Positions 26,112 through 34,657 of a DNA stretch of 64,000 bases are shown in pieces (the stretch's first letter is position 1; each line of letters opens with the position of its first letter). Origin of the DNA: JABDIY01 sp963803845 (GTDB lineage: Bacteria; Actinomycetota; Acidimicrobiia; Acidimicrobiales; SZUA-35); the NCBI GenBank assembly GCA_963803845.1, contig CAWDNZ010000004.1, positions 1,736,001-1,800,000 of the forward strand, given 5' to 3'. Position numbers and translations under genes: made by a program. Under the pieces are notes generated by a model. That model did no database searches. It worked only from the letters and a program-made list of their open reading frames with translations, and had not been told where the DNA came from.

Positions 26112-26531
26112 ATGTCAGATCTCAGGGGAACCAAGACGGAGGAAAACCTCAAAGAGGCATTCGCCAGCGAGAGCCAGGCCAACCGGCGCTATCTGTATTT
26201 TGCGCAGAAAGCCGACGTGGAGGGGTACCCAGACGTCGCCGCCCTGTTCCGCTCGGTGGCCGAAGGTGAGACGGGCCATGCATTCGGCCACTTCGATTTC
26301 CTTGCCGAGTACGCCGACCCCGCCACCGGCCAACCGATCGGTCCCACCGAAGACAACCTGCGTTCCGCCATCGCCAGCGAAACCTTTGACGCCAACGAGA
26401 TGTACCCGAGCTTCGCCAAGACTGCCCGGGAGGAAGGCCTTCACGAGGTAGCGGAGTGGTTGGAAACCCTCGCTCGGGCAGAGAAGTCTCACGCCGGTCG
26501 CTTTGCCGAGGGTCTCGAACGAATCGCCTGA
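26112..26531 (+). CDS. Rubrerythrin-like diiron protein
   Basis: A ferritin-like diiron protein of 139 residues for peroxide removal. Both iron-binding helix pairs are visible: SESQANRRYLYF with EGETGH, and SETFDANEMY with RAEKSH, giving the two ExxH motifs. It lacks the C-terminal rubredoxin domain of classical rubrerythrin, so electrons must come from another carrier. The ATG at 26112 has AGGAG seven bases upstream; the longer frame from 26043 has no such signal. It stands alone between a membrane protein and trpD. Confidence 0.9.
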   Translation: MSDLRGTKTEENLKEAFASESQANRRYLYFAQKADVEGYPDVAALFRSVAEGETGHAFGHFDFLAEYADPATGQPIGPTEDNLRSAIASETFDANEMYPSFAKTAREEGLHEVAEWLETLARAEKSHAGRFAEGLERIA

Positions 26532-26581
26532 CCTCTCGTTGACGTCGCTCCCTCAGCGCAACGAACCCAGCCAGGAATAGG

Positions 26582-27643
26582 GTGAATCTCATGAGCGCTG
26601 TGATGCCCCTCGACTGGTCCGCACTCCTCGGCACGATTGCGGCCGGTGAACATTTAACCCGCGCCGACACCGCCGCCGCGATGGACGAGGTCTTGCAAGG
26701 CGACGCCGACCCGGTGGCATTGGGAGCGCTGCTGATGGGCCTTCGTGTGAAGGGCGAGTCCGATGAGGAGATCCTCGGCTTCGCGGATGCGATGTTGCGC
26801 GCCGCCGAGCCGCTCACCGTTCCGGCGGGCACAGTTGACATTGTGGGAACGGGCGGCTCGAAGCACCGCCAGGCCCACGCCCTCAACGTCAGCACCATGG
26901 CTTCGTTTGTGGCGGCTGCGGCCGGTGCCACCATTTGCAAACATGGAAACGTCAAGGCGTCCAGCACCAGTGGGTCGTTCGATTTCCTCGCTGCCATCGG
27001 CGTCGATATCAACGGGACCCCCGCCGACATCGAGAAACAGCTCGCCACCCATGGCCTGGCGTTTGCCTGGGCGAAGACTTTTCATCCTGCCATGCGGCAT
27101 GCCGGTCCGGTTCGTTCCGCTCTCGGACTGCCAACGGTGTTCAACATTCTTGGTCCGTTGGTGCACCCCGGTCACGTGAAGCGGGTGGTGCTGGGGGCTG
27201 CCACGGTGGAACGAGCTGAACAGCTGGCCCGCATCCTCAGTACGCGTAACATGGCTCGCGCCTGGGTGGTGGCTGGCTACGAAGGCCTCGATGAACTCTC
27301 CACTCTTGGCCCCAACGATGTGTATGAGGTAGTCGGCACCGACATCACGCACACGGTCGTGACGCCAGGCGATTTCGGTCTTCAGTTGAACAGTGCCAAA
27401 GACCTACGGGGTGGCTCCGGAGATGAGAATGCTCGAATCTTCTATGAAATCATCAACCCGTCGTTTGACCGTGCGCCGGCGGACGCCGCCGCCGCTGCGG
27501 ACATCGTGGTCCTCAATACCGGCGCCGCACTGGTGGTGGCCGGCGTGGCCGCCGATCTAGCGGCCGGAACCGAAGCAGCGTCCAGCGCCCTGTCATCGGG
27601 GGCTGTAGAGGCGCTCTACGAAGCGTTCATTTCGCCGGTTTGA
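26582..27643 (+). CDS. trpD: Anthranilate phosphoribosyltransferase
   Basis: Second step of tryptophan synthesis: anthranilate and PRPP give phosphoribosyl-anthranilate. The 353-residue protein has the glycine-rich PRPP loop (IVGTGGSKHRQAHALNVST), CKHGNVKASSTSGS, FHPAMRHAGPVR for anthranilate binding, and TVFNILGPL. The aspartate usual after GTGG is Ser here and the loop is Lys/His-rich, a deviation from the GTGGD consensus. Start chosen at GTG 26582 with AGGAA upstream; ATG 26591 is an alternative. No other trp genes are near, as is common in actinobacteria with scattered trp genes. The 3' end overlaps the next convergent gene by 17 bases. Confidence 0.88.
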   Translation: MNLMSAVMPLDWSALLGTIAAGEHLTRADTAAAMDEVLQGDADPVALGALLMGLRVKGESDEEILGFADAMLRAAEPLTVPAGTVDIVGTGGSKHRQAHALNVSTMASFVAAAAGATICKHGNVKASSTSGSFDFLAAIGVDINGTPADIEKQLATHGLAFAWAKTFHPAMRHAGPVRSALGLPTVFNILGPLVHPGHVKRVVLGAATVERAEQLARILSTRNMARAWVVAGYEGLDELSTLGPNDVYEVVGTDITHTVVTPGDFGLQLNSAKDLRGGSGDENARIFYEIINPSFDRAPADAAAAADIVVLNTGAALVVAGVAADLAAGTEAASSALSSGAVEALYEAFISPV

Positions 27644-29177
27644 ACGAGGGCAGCCGCGGTATTGCCGAGACCAGTGCATCGGATCCGTCGAGCACTCGAG
27701 CTTTCGGTCCGTAGCGGTCCAGCCAGGCGCCAACACAGAGCTGCTCGTCCAATCCGAGATCGGCGGTGTCGATCCGAACAACCCCGGAATCGAATTCCAA
27801 CGCAATCGACCCGATGCCGCTCACCATGTTGATGCGGCGGCTTCGGGCGATCACCGAAGCGAAGGCGCCGGCGCGATCGCGTACGGCAGCGGCATCTTCG
27901 AAGCGCTCCTCAGCAGCCAGCTCGTTCATTCGTTGCGAGAGCCGATCGAGCGTAATGTGGGGTTGGGCGGTCATGAGGCGGGTGGCTTCGGCCACGATGG
28001 GCTGGTAGTCCTCTACCGCAAGTTCACCGGTGCAGGGGCATGTGGCAACGCCAATCTGGGCCGCCGTACACAGCCCATCTCTTTTGGCGCGGCGGTTGCG
28101 ACCAATCGATGTGGTGCAGCGCCGCAGCGGTAGCACGGTGTGGATGGCGTCGACCACCAGATCGGCCGTGCGGCGGTTGCTGATCGGCCCAAGGTAGACG
28201 CCCGGTCCTTTCGTTGCGCGCACAACCGAGAGCCGGGGGAATGCCTCGCTAGTGGTCAGCTTCACCCAACACGACTTGGGCGGCCGCTTGCCCCGGCTGT
28301 TGAAGCGGGGCGAATGCTCCTTGATCAGACGCAGTTCCAACAGCTCGGCCTCGAGCGAGTTGGCGCAGATTTCATGCCCAATGGAGTGGGTTTCCCGCAA
28401 CAGCGCCGGAATTTTCCGTCGGGTTTCGGAGCTGAAGTAGCTACGAACCCGGGAGCGGAGGTCGGTTGCTTTGCCAACATACAGAACGCTCTGGTTGCGG
28501 TCGAGGAAGAAGTACACGCCGGGGCGGCGAGGCAGATCTGTGGTGAGTGAGAGTTTCTTCCATTGCGGGTGCCCGGCAACGGTCGGGAGAGCTACCAGAT
28601 CATCCAACCCGGTGACCCCCCACGCACTGGCTCGTTCGATAAGAAAATGGAGAAGGTCCACCGTGGCCCACGCATCTTCGAGAGCACGGTGTGAGGGTTG
28701 ATGGGGGAGTCGAAGGCGACGCGCCAGCTCACCCAAACTGAACTTTGGCATCTCGTCAGCCAGGAGGCGACGGGCGAGGGCGAGCGTGTCAAGTTTCTGG
28801 TTTCCCATCATGGGTCCTCCCCAGCGCCGCACCGCAGCGTGAAGGAAGGCAACATCGAATCGAACGTTGTGGCCAACAATCACCGCTCCACCAATGAAAT
28901 CCAGGAACGTGGGTAACACGGCGTCGATCGTGGGGGCGTTGGTGACCATCATCTGGGTTATGCCCGTGACCACGGTGACCTGCGGCGGAATTCCTCGTCC
29001 CGGGTTCACCATCGTTTGGAATGTTCCCAGCACCTCACCACCCCGCACTTTTACCGCTCCGATCTCGGTGATGGCGTCCGTACCGGCGTTTCCCCCGGTT
29101 GTCTCGAAGTCGAGAACGCAGAACGTGGCGTCGTGAAGGGGGATCCCCATGTGATCGAACGACGGCTGGAACAACAC
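27627..29177 (-). CDS. DEDD exonuclease fused to a GIY-YIG/UvrC-like nuclease
   Basis: A DNA-repair nuclease of about 516 residues. The N-terminal DnaQ-like 3'-5' exonuclease has VLDFETTGGN (exo I), VGHNVRFDVAFL (exo II) and HRALEDAWATVDLL (exo III), so all metal ligands of the DEDDh type are present. The second part is a UvrC-type GIY-YIG domain (GVYFFLDRNQSVLYVGKAT), a stretch similar to the UvrC middle region, and a UVR-like segment (RMNELAAEERFEDAAAVRDR). The combination is known in actinobacteria and relates to Cho-like incision nucleases. Start codon uncertain: GTG 29177 or ATG 29150. A LexA-type box lies 14 bases upstream, so SOS control is likely. Confidence 0.88.
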   Translation of the reverse strand: MLFQPSFDHMGIPLHDATFCVLDFETTGGNAGTDAITEIGAVKVRGGEVLGTFQTMVNPGRGIPPQVTVVTGITQMMVTNAPTIDAVLPTFLDFIGGAVIVGHNVRFDVAFLHAAVRRWGGPMMGNQKLDTLALARRLLADEMPKFSLGELARRLRLPHQPSHRALEDAWATVDLLHFLIERASAWGVTGLDDLVALPTVAGHPQWKKLSLTTDLPRRPGVYFFLDRNQSVLYVGKATDLRSRVRSYFSSETRRKIPALLRETHSIGHEICANSLEAELLELRLIKEHSPRFNSRGKRPPKSCWVKLTTSEAFPRLSVVRATKGPGVYLGPISNRRTADLVVDAIHTVLPLRRCTTSIGRNRRAKRDGLCTAAQIGVATCPCTGELAVEDYQPIVAEATRLMTAQPHITLDRLSQRMNELAAEERFEDAAAVRDRAGAFASVIARSRRINMVSGIGSIALEFDSGVVRIDTADLGLDEQLCVGAWLDRYGPKARVLDGSDALVSAIPRLPSFKPAK

Positions 29178-29190
29178 CCGCGTCAGTTAA

Positions 29191-29206
29191 GCGAACAAAC
29201 GTTCGC
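29191..29206 (-). promoter_or_regulatory. SOS (LexA) box of the exonuclease/GIY-YIG gene
   Basis: GCGAACAAACGTTCGC matches the actinobacterial and Bacillus-type LexA operator core GAAC-N4-GTTC with extended palindromic arms (GCGAAC/GTTCGC). It lies 14 bases upstream of the start of the nuclease gene, in the divergent region shared with the NYN-domain gene. Confidence 0.75.
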
Positions 29207-29424
29207 GTGTCAAGGTTACGTTGGTTTCGGCCCCGGATTGGGGAGTGTTTCCCACTGCCCCAAATGGCCCCGGCGGTGATCGGTGGCTAAAATCTCCGAC
29301 GGGGGCGGTCGAGCGAAAATCAGGACGCAATCAGATTGCTACTGAAATTCGCCTAACAAACGTCGATGTAACAACTAGGCACCAAGGCCCTCGTCGTTGA
29401 GCGATGTATTTCGGGAGTACCCAA
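29207..29424. other. Divergent promoter region
   Basis: About 220 bases between the SOS-boxed nuclease gene and the NYN gene. No gene and no strong promoter consensus is seen apart from the SOS box. Confidence 0.4.
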
Positions 29425-32076
29425 GTGATGGATTCACAGGAGATGAACAAGGCATGCGAACTGGCCTTCCTCGTTGCGCGTGAGGGCGTGGAGCAGGATC
29501 CGCCGATCGATCCACCGGCTTCGATGCGCATGTTCCTCTACGTCCGCCAGTTCCCCCAGCGCGCCCTGACGGTAGCTCGCCAGACATTGGCCGAAGACCC
29601 GATCTTTCGGGCCCGGGTGGCGGCTGCGGCAACGGCCGAGAACACCGGCCCCGCCGTCGTCGAGTGGTTGCAGCGCTCCGGCGTCATCGATCTCGATGAG
29701 CTCGCCATCAGCGACTCCGGCACCTCGTTCGCCGTCGAGACCGATTCCGAGCCCGTGACCAAGGAAGCGATTCGTACGGAGTTGGACGAGCTCAAGAGCC
29801 TCGTGGGCCAGCTGGCCGACGAGCGGGCTTCGGTGGGCGATGAGTTGGCTGACCTAGAAACGCGCCTCGACGAGGCTGACAGTTTCGACGAAGCCGTACC
29901 CACGACACCTCTGCCCGATGCTGCGCCGGCAAAGGTTGCCCCCCTGGCGAGCCCAGTGGCCAGATCGGCCGCCAGTTCCCTGGCATCGCAGATCCGGAGC
30001 CTCCACGCCGACCTCAAGCAAGCGCGACATGACCGCGAGGCCGCCCAGGAATCCAAGGAATTGGCCATCCTCGAACAGGCCGAGTTGACCGAGGAACTGG
30101 AGCGGATGCGGGAGATGGCCGGCAGCGCCACCGCGAGGCTCAATGAGCTCGAGGCCAAGATCGACAATGTCAGCGGCGAAAAGGCCGCATTGGAATCTGA
30201 AACGGCTCGCCTCATCCAAGAGACCGCCCGACTCAGTGATGAAGCCGCATCGGTAAGCACCCAACGCGATGATGCGGTTGCCCAAACCCAGTCTCTGGCC
30301 GCCGAGCGAGAGGCCGCCGAAGCAAGCCTGGCCCAAGCCGAAGCCAACCTGGCCCAAATCACCGCCGAACTTGACGACGTCCGGTCCAGCGCAGGTGCCT
30401 CCGTCAGTGACCTCCAGGCCGCAGTCCGGGCCCAAGAGGCCCTCAGCAGCCATGTAGACACTCTTACCGCGGCGCAAGCGAACGCTCGGGCCGAGATGGA
30501 GCGGGTCAATACCGCTCTGTCCAGCCGATCCGCTACCGACGCCGAGAAGATCAGCGCTCTGCAGGCCGCTCTGGCCAGTGTGGTCGCCGAGCGAGATGCT
30601 CTCCAGTCCAAACTCGATCTGGTTCGCAACAGTGTGAACTCGGTTCAGGGGGAGATTGCGAATCTCGACTCCTCCGTCCAGGACGCCGAGACGGCGGCGT
30701 CGGTTCTTGGTGAGAGCGTTGCAGGGCTCGGTGCTTCTGTCGATGGAATTGCATTCGATGAGATCGCTCCCGCCGACACCGCTTTCTTGGACACCCCGGA
30801 AGCGCCTGCTCCGGTGCTGATCGAGATTCCCGACGAGACCACTTCGATCGACTCTTTCGCCCATGTTTCCGATGAGGAATCTGCGGCGATTGCGCAACCC
30901 GACACTTCCGGTGAAGCTGAACCGGCTTGGGAACAAGCCGGGCCGGCTGGCGAGACTGAGGATGCTCACGGGACTGATGTAGCGGAACAATCCGAGTCGG
31001 CTGGCGAGACTGAGGAAGCTCCCGAGACTGATGTAGCCGAACAATCCGAGCTGGCTGTGGAGCCTGAGGTGGCTGTGGAGCCTGAGGTGGCTGTGGAGCC
31101 TGAGGTGGCTGTGGAGCCTGAGGCACCTGCTGAGGCCGGGCCGACTGAGCTCGATTTCACGGCAGGCCTTCTGAACGACTTCCCGGACACCGCCACGACA
31201 GCACCGCCAGTGGGGGACATCGATGAGGTTAACGCCCTCGTTTCTAAGACGGTGGCATCGTTCGACGGTGACGAAAGTACGGCTCCGGTGGACCCTGGTC
31301 GGGCCGGGCGAGGTGGTCTCACCAGCCTGTTCACCAGCACAGCCGCTCGGCTGGTACGGTCCGCCCCGGACTCAGACGAAGCAGAAGAAGTGGTCGAGGC
31401 TGAAGCAACCGCCGAGGCTGAAGCAACCGCCGAGGCTGAAGCAACCGCCGAGGCTGAAGCAACTCCCGAGGCTGAAGCAACTCCCGAGGCCGAAGCACCG
31501 GTTGAAGCTGAAGAACTAGTTGAAGCACCGGTTGAAGCTGAAGAACCAGCTGAAGCACGGGTTGAAGCCGAAGAACTAGCCGAAGCACAATCCGAAGCCG
31601 AGGACTCGGAAGAATCGGCCTCCGGGGCCCGCTGGCCGATTTCCATTCCCGACGAAGTATTGAATGATCCGGTTGCAATAGCCCGTCATGTCGTGCACAC
31701 CGAGGACGTCGTGTTGCTCATAGACGGAGACCCGGTGGCGGCGATGGGATGGCCCAGCGTGGACCGTATCGATCAACGGCGCAACCTCGTCCACTTCTTG
31801 AGTGCCCTTGCCGGAAGTAGCGGCGCTGCCCCCGACGTCCTGTTCGATCGGGACCATGGGATCGATCGTCTCCCCGATTCCCGGTCGGTTCGCGTGAGAG
31901 TCACCAATGAAGAAGGCTCTGTGGCGGCGCAAGTGACCCGGCTGATCGACACTTACCCGAACGAGTGGCCGGTCGTCGTTGTCACCGACAACATGGACCT
32001 GGCATCTGAAGTCGCCATGAAGGGCGCCACGATTCTGGACAACGGCCAACTCCTGGATCTCTTCATCGCCTCATAG
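29425..32076 (+). CDS. Long coiled-coil protein with degenerate NYN (YacP-like) nuclease domain
   Basis: About 883 residues. The N-terminal ~90 residues (PASMRMFLYVRQFPQRALTV and on) match the region preceding the coiled coil in actinobacterial NYN proteins. Residues ~120-470 form a long coiled coil. A low-complexity acidic linker follows, with VEPEVA repeats (31063-31125) and EATAEA/EAEATPEAEA repeats (31390-31490). The C-terminal ~130 residues have the YacP/NYN fold pattern (VVLLIDGDPVAAMGWP, PDVLFDRDHG, WPVVVVTDNMDLASEV, GATILDN). Key acidic positions look altered: the usual DGYNV is DGDPV and the usual TADD/SADE stretch is EGSVAAQV. Start GTG 29425 has GGGAG seven bases upstream. Probably an RNA-binding or inactive nuclease protein. 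Confidence 0.72.
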   Translation: MMDSQEMNKACELAFLVAREGVEQDPPIDPPASMRMFLYVRQFPQRALTVARQTLAEDPIFRARVAAAATAENTGPAVVEWLQRSGVIDLDELAISDSGTSFAVETDSEPVTKEAIRTELDELKSLVGQLADERASVGDELADLETRLDEADSFDEAVPTTPLPDAAPAKVAPLASPVARSAASSLASQIRSLHADLKQARHDREAAQESKELAILEQAELTEELERMREMAGSATARLNELEAKIDNVSGEKAALESETARLIQETARLSDEAASVSTQRDDAVAQTQSLAAEREAAEASLAQAEANLAQITAELDDVRSSAGASVSDLQAAVRAQEALSSHVDTLTAAQANARAEMERVNTALSSRSATDAEKISALQAALASVVAERDALQSKLDLVRNSVNSVQGEIANLDSSVQDAETAASVLGESVAGLGASVDGIAFDEIAPADTAFLDTPEAPAPVLIEIPDETTSIDSFAHVSDEESAAIAQPDTSGEAEPAWEQAGPAGETEDAHGTDVAEQSESAGETEEAPETDVAEQSELAVEPEVAVEPEVAVEPEVAVEPEAPAEAGPTELDFTAGLLNDFPDTATTAPPVGDIDEVNALVSKTVASFDGDESTAPVDPGRAGRGGLTSLFTSTAARLVRSAPDSDEAEEVVEAEATAEAEATAEAEATAEAEATPEAEATPEAEAPVEAEELVEAPVEAEEPAEARVEAEELAEAQSEAEDSEESASGARWPISIPDEVLNDPVAIARHVVHTEDVVLLIDGDPVAAMGWPSVDRIDQRRNLVHFLSALAGSSGAAPDVLFDRDHGIDRLPDSRSVRVRVTNEEGSVAAQVTRLIDTYPNEWPVVVVTDNMDLASEVAMKGATILDNGQLLDLFIAS

Positions 32077-32179
32077 CGCTTCGTCACCGGGGGTTGGGAA
32101 ATCTGAAGCCCGGCAGTGAGGGAGGGCTTTCTTCCGATGCGGACGCCAAGAATGCTGCAGACGCGCTAGAAACAACAGG

Positions 32180-33556
32180 GTGACGTTGATCGAGACCGGA
32201 ACGACGGCTTCGAAGGCTCCCGTCGACGTGCAGGCGGCGGTCGCCCTTCGGTCGGCGGCCCGCGTGGTCGTTGTGGGTGGTCGCCGTTTTGTTCGGCTCG
32301 CGTTGCAGGGATCACGACCGGACAACACTCTCACCCAAGCGGATTGTTGCGTGGTGGAGGCGGGGCTACGTATGGCGCGGGAGCAACGTCTCCCCGTCAT
32401 CTTCATTATCAACGCCGCCGGTGTCGACGTTGCCGAGGGTTTGGCACCGTCGGTGGCTTGGAGCCGGATCGCCAGAGAAATGGTGCGCTCCAGCGGTGTG
32501 ATACCACTGCTCGCCATCGTTGACGGCGCAGTCTTGTCCGGGCCGGCGTTCTTGCTCGGACTGGCCGACATCGTTGTCTTCACCGACACGTCGTCGTCTT
32601 ACCTGTCCGGACCCCGAATGGTGCGCAGTTTCACCGGTACCACCATCAGCGGTGCGGAGCTGGGGGGAGCCAGCTCTCATCAACGTAGCTCTGGCTTGGC
32701 GGCGGCCGTGGTGGAGTCGGTTGAAGAAGGCGAACTCTACCTGTTGGAGATCTTGTCGTTTCTCCCCGACCATGTTGACCAGACTCCACCGTTCGTGCCG
32801 ACGCACGATTCTCTCGAGCGCCCCACCCCCGAGGCTGCTCAGATCCTTCCCGTCACCCCCACCGGTTCCTACGACGTGCGAGACATCGTGGCGGCAATCG
32901 CCGACGACGGTGACTTCATCGAGTTGCGTGCGCAGTGGGCACCCAACCTTGTGACCGGCTTCGCCCGTTTCGGTGGATTCTCTGTTGGCATCGTGGCCAA
33001 CCAGACCCAGTCCTTGGCCGGCAGCATTGATATCGCAGCAAGCCAGAAAGGCGCTCGTTTCGTTGGGTTCTGCGACTCGCTGAACGTGCCGCTGTTAACC
33101 CTGGTCGATACCAGTGGATTCCTCCCCGGGAAGGATCTCGAGTGGCGCGGCATGATTCGCCACGGTGCACAACTAGCGTTCGCGTACGCTCGTGCAACCG
33201 TTCCGCGGGTTGGCTTGATTCTCCGCAAGTCCTACGGCGGTGCATACATCGTGATGGACTCGGTGAACATGGGGAACGACGTGATGCTGGCGTGGCCCTC
33301 GGCCGAAGTGGCCGTCATGGGAGCAAAAGGGGCGGTGGAAATTCTCCATCGGCGGGCCGACGAAGAGGAGAAGTTGCGCTTGGTCGCAGAATATGAAGCC
33401 ACCTATCTCACGCCGTATCCCGCCGCCGAACGGGGCAGTATCTCCGCGGTTATCGATCCCGCCGCAACAAGAACCGAAGTGGTGAGCGCCTTCACGATGC
33501 TGGCATCCAAGCGGGAGCAACTCCGGGACCGCCGGCACGACAACACGCCGCTCTAG
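32180..33556 (+). CDS. Acyl-CoA carboxylase carboxyltransferase (beta) family protein
   Basis: A 458-residue protein of the biotin-dependent carboxyltransferase family (AccD/PccB/MmdA type). The C-terminal half is well conserved: FARFGGFSVGIVANQ, CDSLNVPLLTLVDTSGFLPG, the oxyanion-type RKSYGGAYIVM, and SAEVAVMGAKGAVEIL. The N-terminal half is divergent and shorter than in the usual 510-540-residue beta subunits. No biotin carboxylase or carrier gene is adjacent, so partner and substrate (acetyl-, propionyl- or longer acyl-CoA) are unknown. It has a GTG start and is followed by the 6C-like RNA on the same strand. Confidence 0.82.
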   Translation: MTLIETGTTASKAPVDVQAAVALRSAARVVVVGGRRFVRLALQGSRPDNTLTQADCCVVEAGLRMAREQRLPVIFIINAAGVDVAEGLAPSVAWSRIAREMVRSSGVIPLLAIVDGAVLSGPAFLLGLADIVVFTDTSSSYLSGPRMVRSFTGTTISGAELGGASSHQRSSGLAAAVVESVEEGELYLLEILSFLPDHVDQTPPFVPTHDSLERPTPEAAQILPVTPTGSYDVRDIVAAIADDGDFIELRAQWAPNLVTGFARFGGFSVGIVANQTQSLAGSIDIAASQKGARFVGFCDSLNVPLLTLVDTSGFLPGKDLEWRGMIRHGAQLAFAYARATVPRVGLILRKSYGGAYIVMDSVNMGNDVMLAWPSAEVAVMGAKGAVEILHRRADEEEKLRLVAEYEATYLTPYPAAERGSISAVIDPAATRTEVVSAFTMLASKREQLRDRRHDNTPL

Positions 33557-33608
33557 CGATATGACCGGTTTCACACTAAGTGACTGGTCTCGGCGGTAGG
33601 CCACGCGG

Positions 33609-33614
33609 TAGAAT
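33609..33614 (+). promoter_or_regulatory. -10 box of the 6C-like RNA
   Basis: TAGAAT lies six bases before the first stem of the RNA. A matching -35 is not obvious (nothing close to TTGACA at 16-18 bases), so the call rests on the -10 and on the RNA that follows. Confidence 0.4.
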
Positions 33615-33619
33615 TGGTC

Positions 33620-33722
33620 TTGCATCTTCCCCCTTTGATGCAATTTTGACGTCGAGTCGGTTTCCCCCTTTCCTACCGGCGTCATTGAAACCGGCCACTC
33701 TTGTGGCCGGTTTCTTTCTTTT
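33620..33722 (+). ncRNA. 6C-like small RNA with C-rich hairpin loops
   Basis: Between the carboxyltransferase and kinase genes lies a compact structured element of about 100 bases. Hairpin 1 is TTGCATC/GATGCAA (33620-33626 with 33637-33643) with loop TTCCCCCTTT. Hairpin 2 is CGGT/ACCG (33658-33661 with 33675-33678), extended by GACG/CGTC (33648-33651 with 33680-33683), with loop TTCCCCCTTTCCT. A strong terminator follows at once. Two hairpins with C-rich loops followed by a terminator are the definition of the actinobacterial 6C RNA (B11 in Mycobacterium); here each loop holds five consecutive C. 6C RNAs pair with G-rich ribosome-binding regions. The family call is from structure and composition only. 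Confidence 0.6.
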
Positions 33723-33725
33723 CTC
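33687..33725 (+). terminator. Strong intrinsic terminator
   Basis: A perfect 12-bp stem, GAAACCGGCCAC/GTGGCCGGTTTC (33687-33698 with 33703-33714), has a four-base TCTT loop and is followed by the T-rich tract TTTCTTTTCTC. It ends the 6C-like RNA on the + strand and lies 40 bases from the stop of the convergent kinase gene. Confidence 0.9.
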
Positions 33726-33755
33726 GTTTCTTTCTGCTGCCGCGAGCCGCGCTTC

Positions 33756-34646
33756 TCAGAGTTCGCGTCGGTACGGGGGGTCGGCGCCGGGCCTGGAACA
33801 CGTGATCCCGGCCACCCTCACGGCAAAACGCAATGCGTCGGTCCACCAACCGAGGTCAAGGTCTGCGAAGGAATCCCGTGTGACACGGTGCTCGGCTAGC
33901 TGCACGAGGATCGCACCGCAGAACGAATCGCCCGCCCCCACGGCATCCACAAACTCGATTTCTCCACCGTTCACTCTGGTGTTTTCGCCGGACGAGAGAG
34001 CGATCTCGGCACCGTCGGCTCCCAATGTCCGAACCACCGCCGCCACCCCCCGATCCAAGAGGTCTTCCACGGTTACGCCCATCCACTCAAAGTCTTCATC
34101 GCTGCCTCTCACCAGCTGAGCGTGAGCAATCCAACGATTGGCGTAGTGCCACCACTGGTCAGGATCGGAAATGATCGCCGGGCGGATATTGGGGTCCAGG
34201 CTCACGATGCCGTCGAAGTTTTCGGCGTAGCGCGCCAGCGTTTCGGCGGTGCGGCCCCGGAAAAGCCCCAGCGTTCCGCCGTGGAAAATACTTGGTCGCT
34301 CCGGTAGCGACGCTTCGTTTACGGCGGTGAGGTTCATGTCGGCGGTGTCCGTGCCAGAGAACACGAACCGCTGCACCGGTGTTGTGATCACCTCGGCCGT
34401 AGCGGTCGGCTCGTCGCTGCGTTCCACTGCGCCCATGAGGACGCCGCTGCTGCTCACGTGGTCCCAGATCAGTTGGCCGAACCGATCATTGGAGATGCGA
34501 CCGCAGAAAGCGGCGGGGACGCCCAGCCGGGCGACCGTGAGCGCCACGTTCATGGGCCCTCCACCGGGGACTGGGATGGGTTCGCCTTCGTGTTCGCCGG
34601 GCAGCAGGTCGATGAGCGCCTCGCCGGCCGACATGATCAACGTCAT
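33756..34646 (-). CDS. PfkB-family carbohydrate kinase (fructokinase-like)
   Basis: ATP-dependent sugar kinase, 296 residues, cytoplasmic. The PfkB signatures are present: the N-terminal GGGPMNVALTVARLG sugar-binding loop and the C-terminal DAVGAGDSFCGAIL, where GAGD holds the catalytic aspartate. FFHGGTL-like (IFHGGTLGLF) and DPNIRPA segments favour fructokinase over ribokinase, but substrate assignment from sequence is unsure. The ATG at 34646 gives the family-typical N-terminus leading to GEALIDL. It lies 11 bases after the HAD-acyltransferase gene on the same strand, so the two may be co-transcribed. Confidence 0.87.
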   Translation of the reverse strand: MTLIMSAGEALIDLLPGEHEGEPIPVPGGGPMNVALTVARLGVPAAFCGRISNDRFGQLIWDHVSSSGVLMGAVERSDEPTATAEVITTPVQRFVFSGTDTADMNLTAVNEASLPERPSIFHGGTLGLFRGRTAETLARYAENFDGIVSLDPNIRPAIISDPDQWWHYANRWIAHAQLVRGSDEDFEWMGVTVEDLLDRGVAAVVRTLGADGAEIALSSGENTRVNGGEIEFVDAVGAGDSFCGAILVQLAEHRVTRDSFADLDLGWWTDALRFAVRVAGITCSRPGADPPYRREL

Positions 34647-34657
34647 GGTCCAGAACG

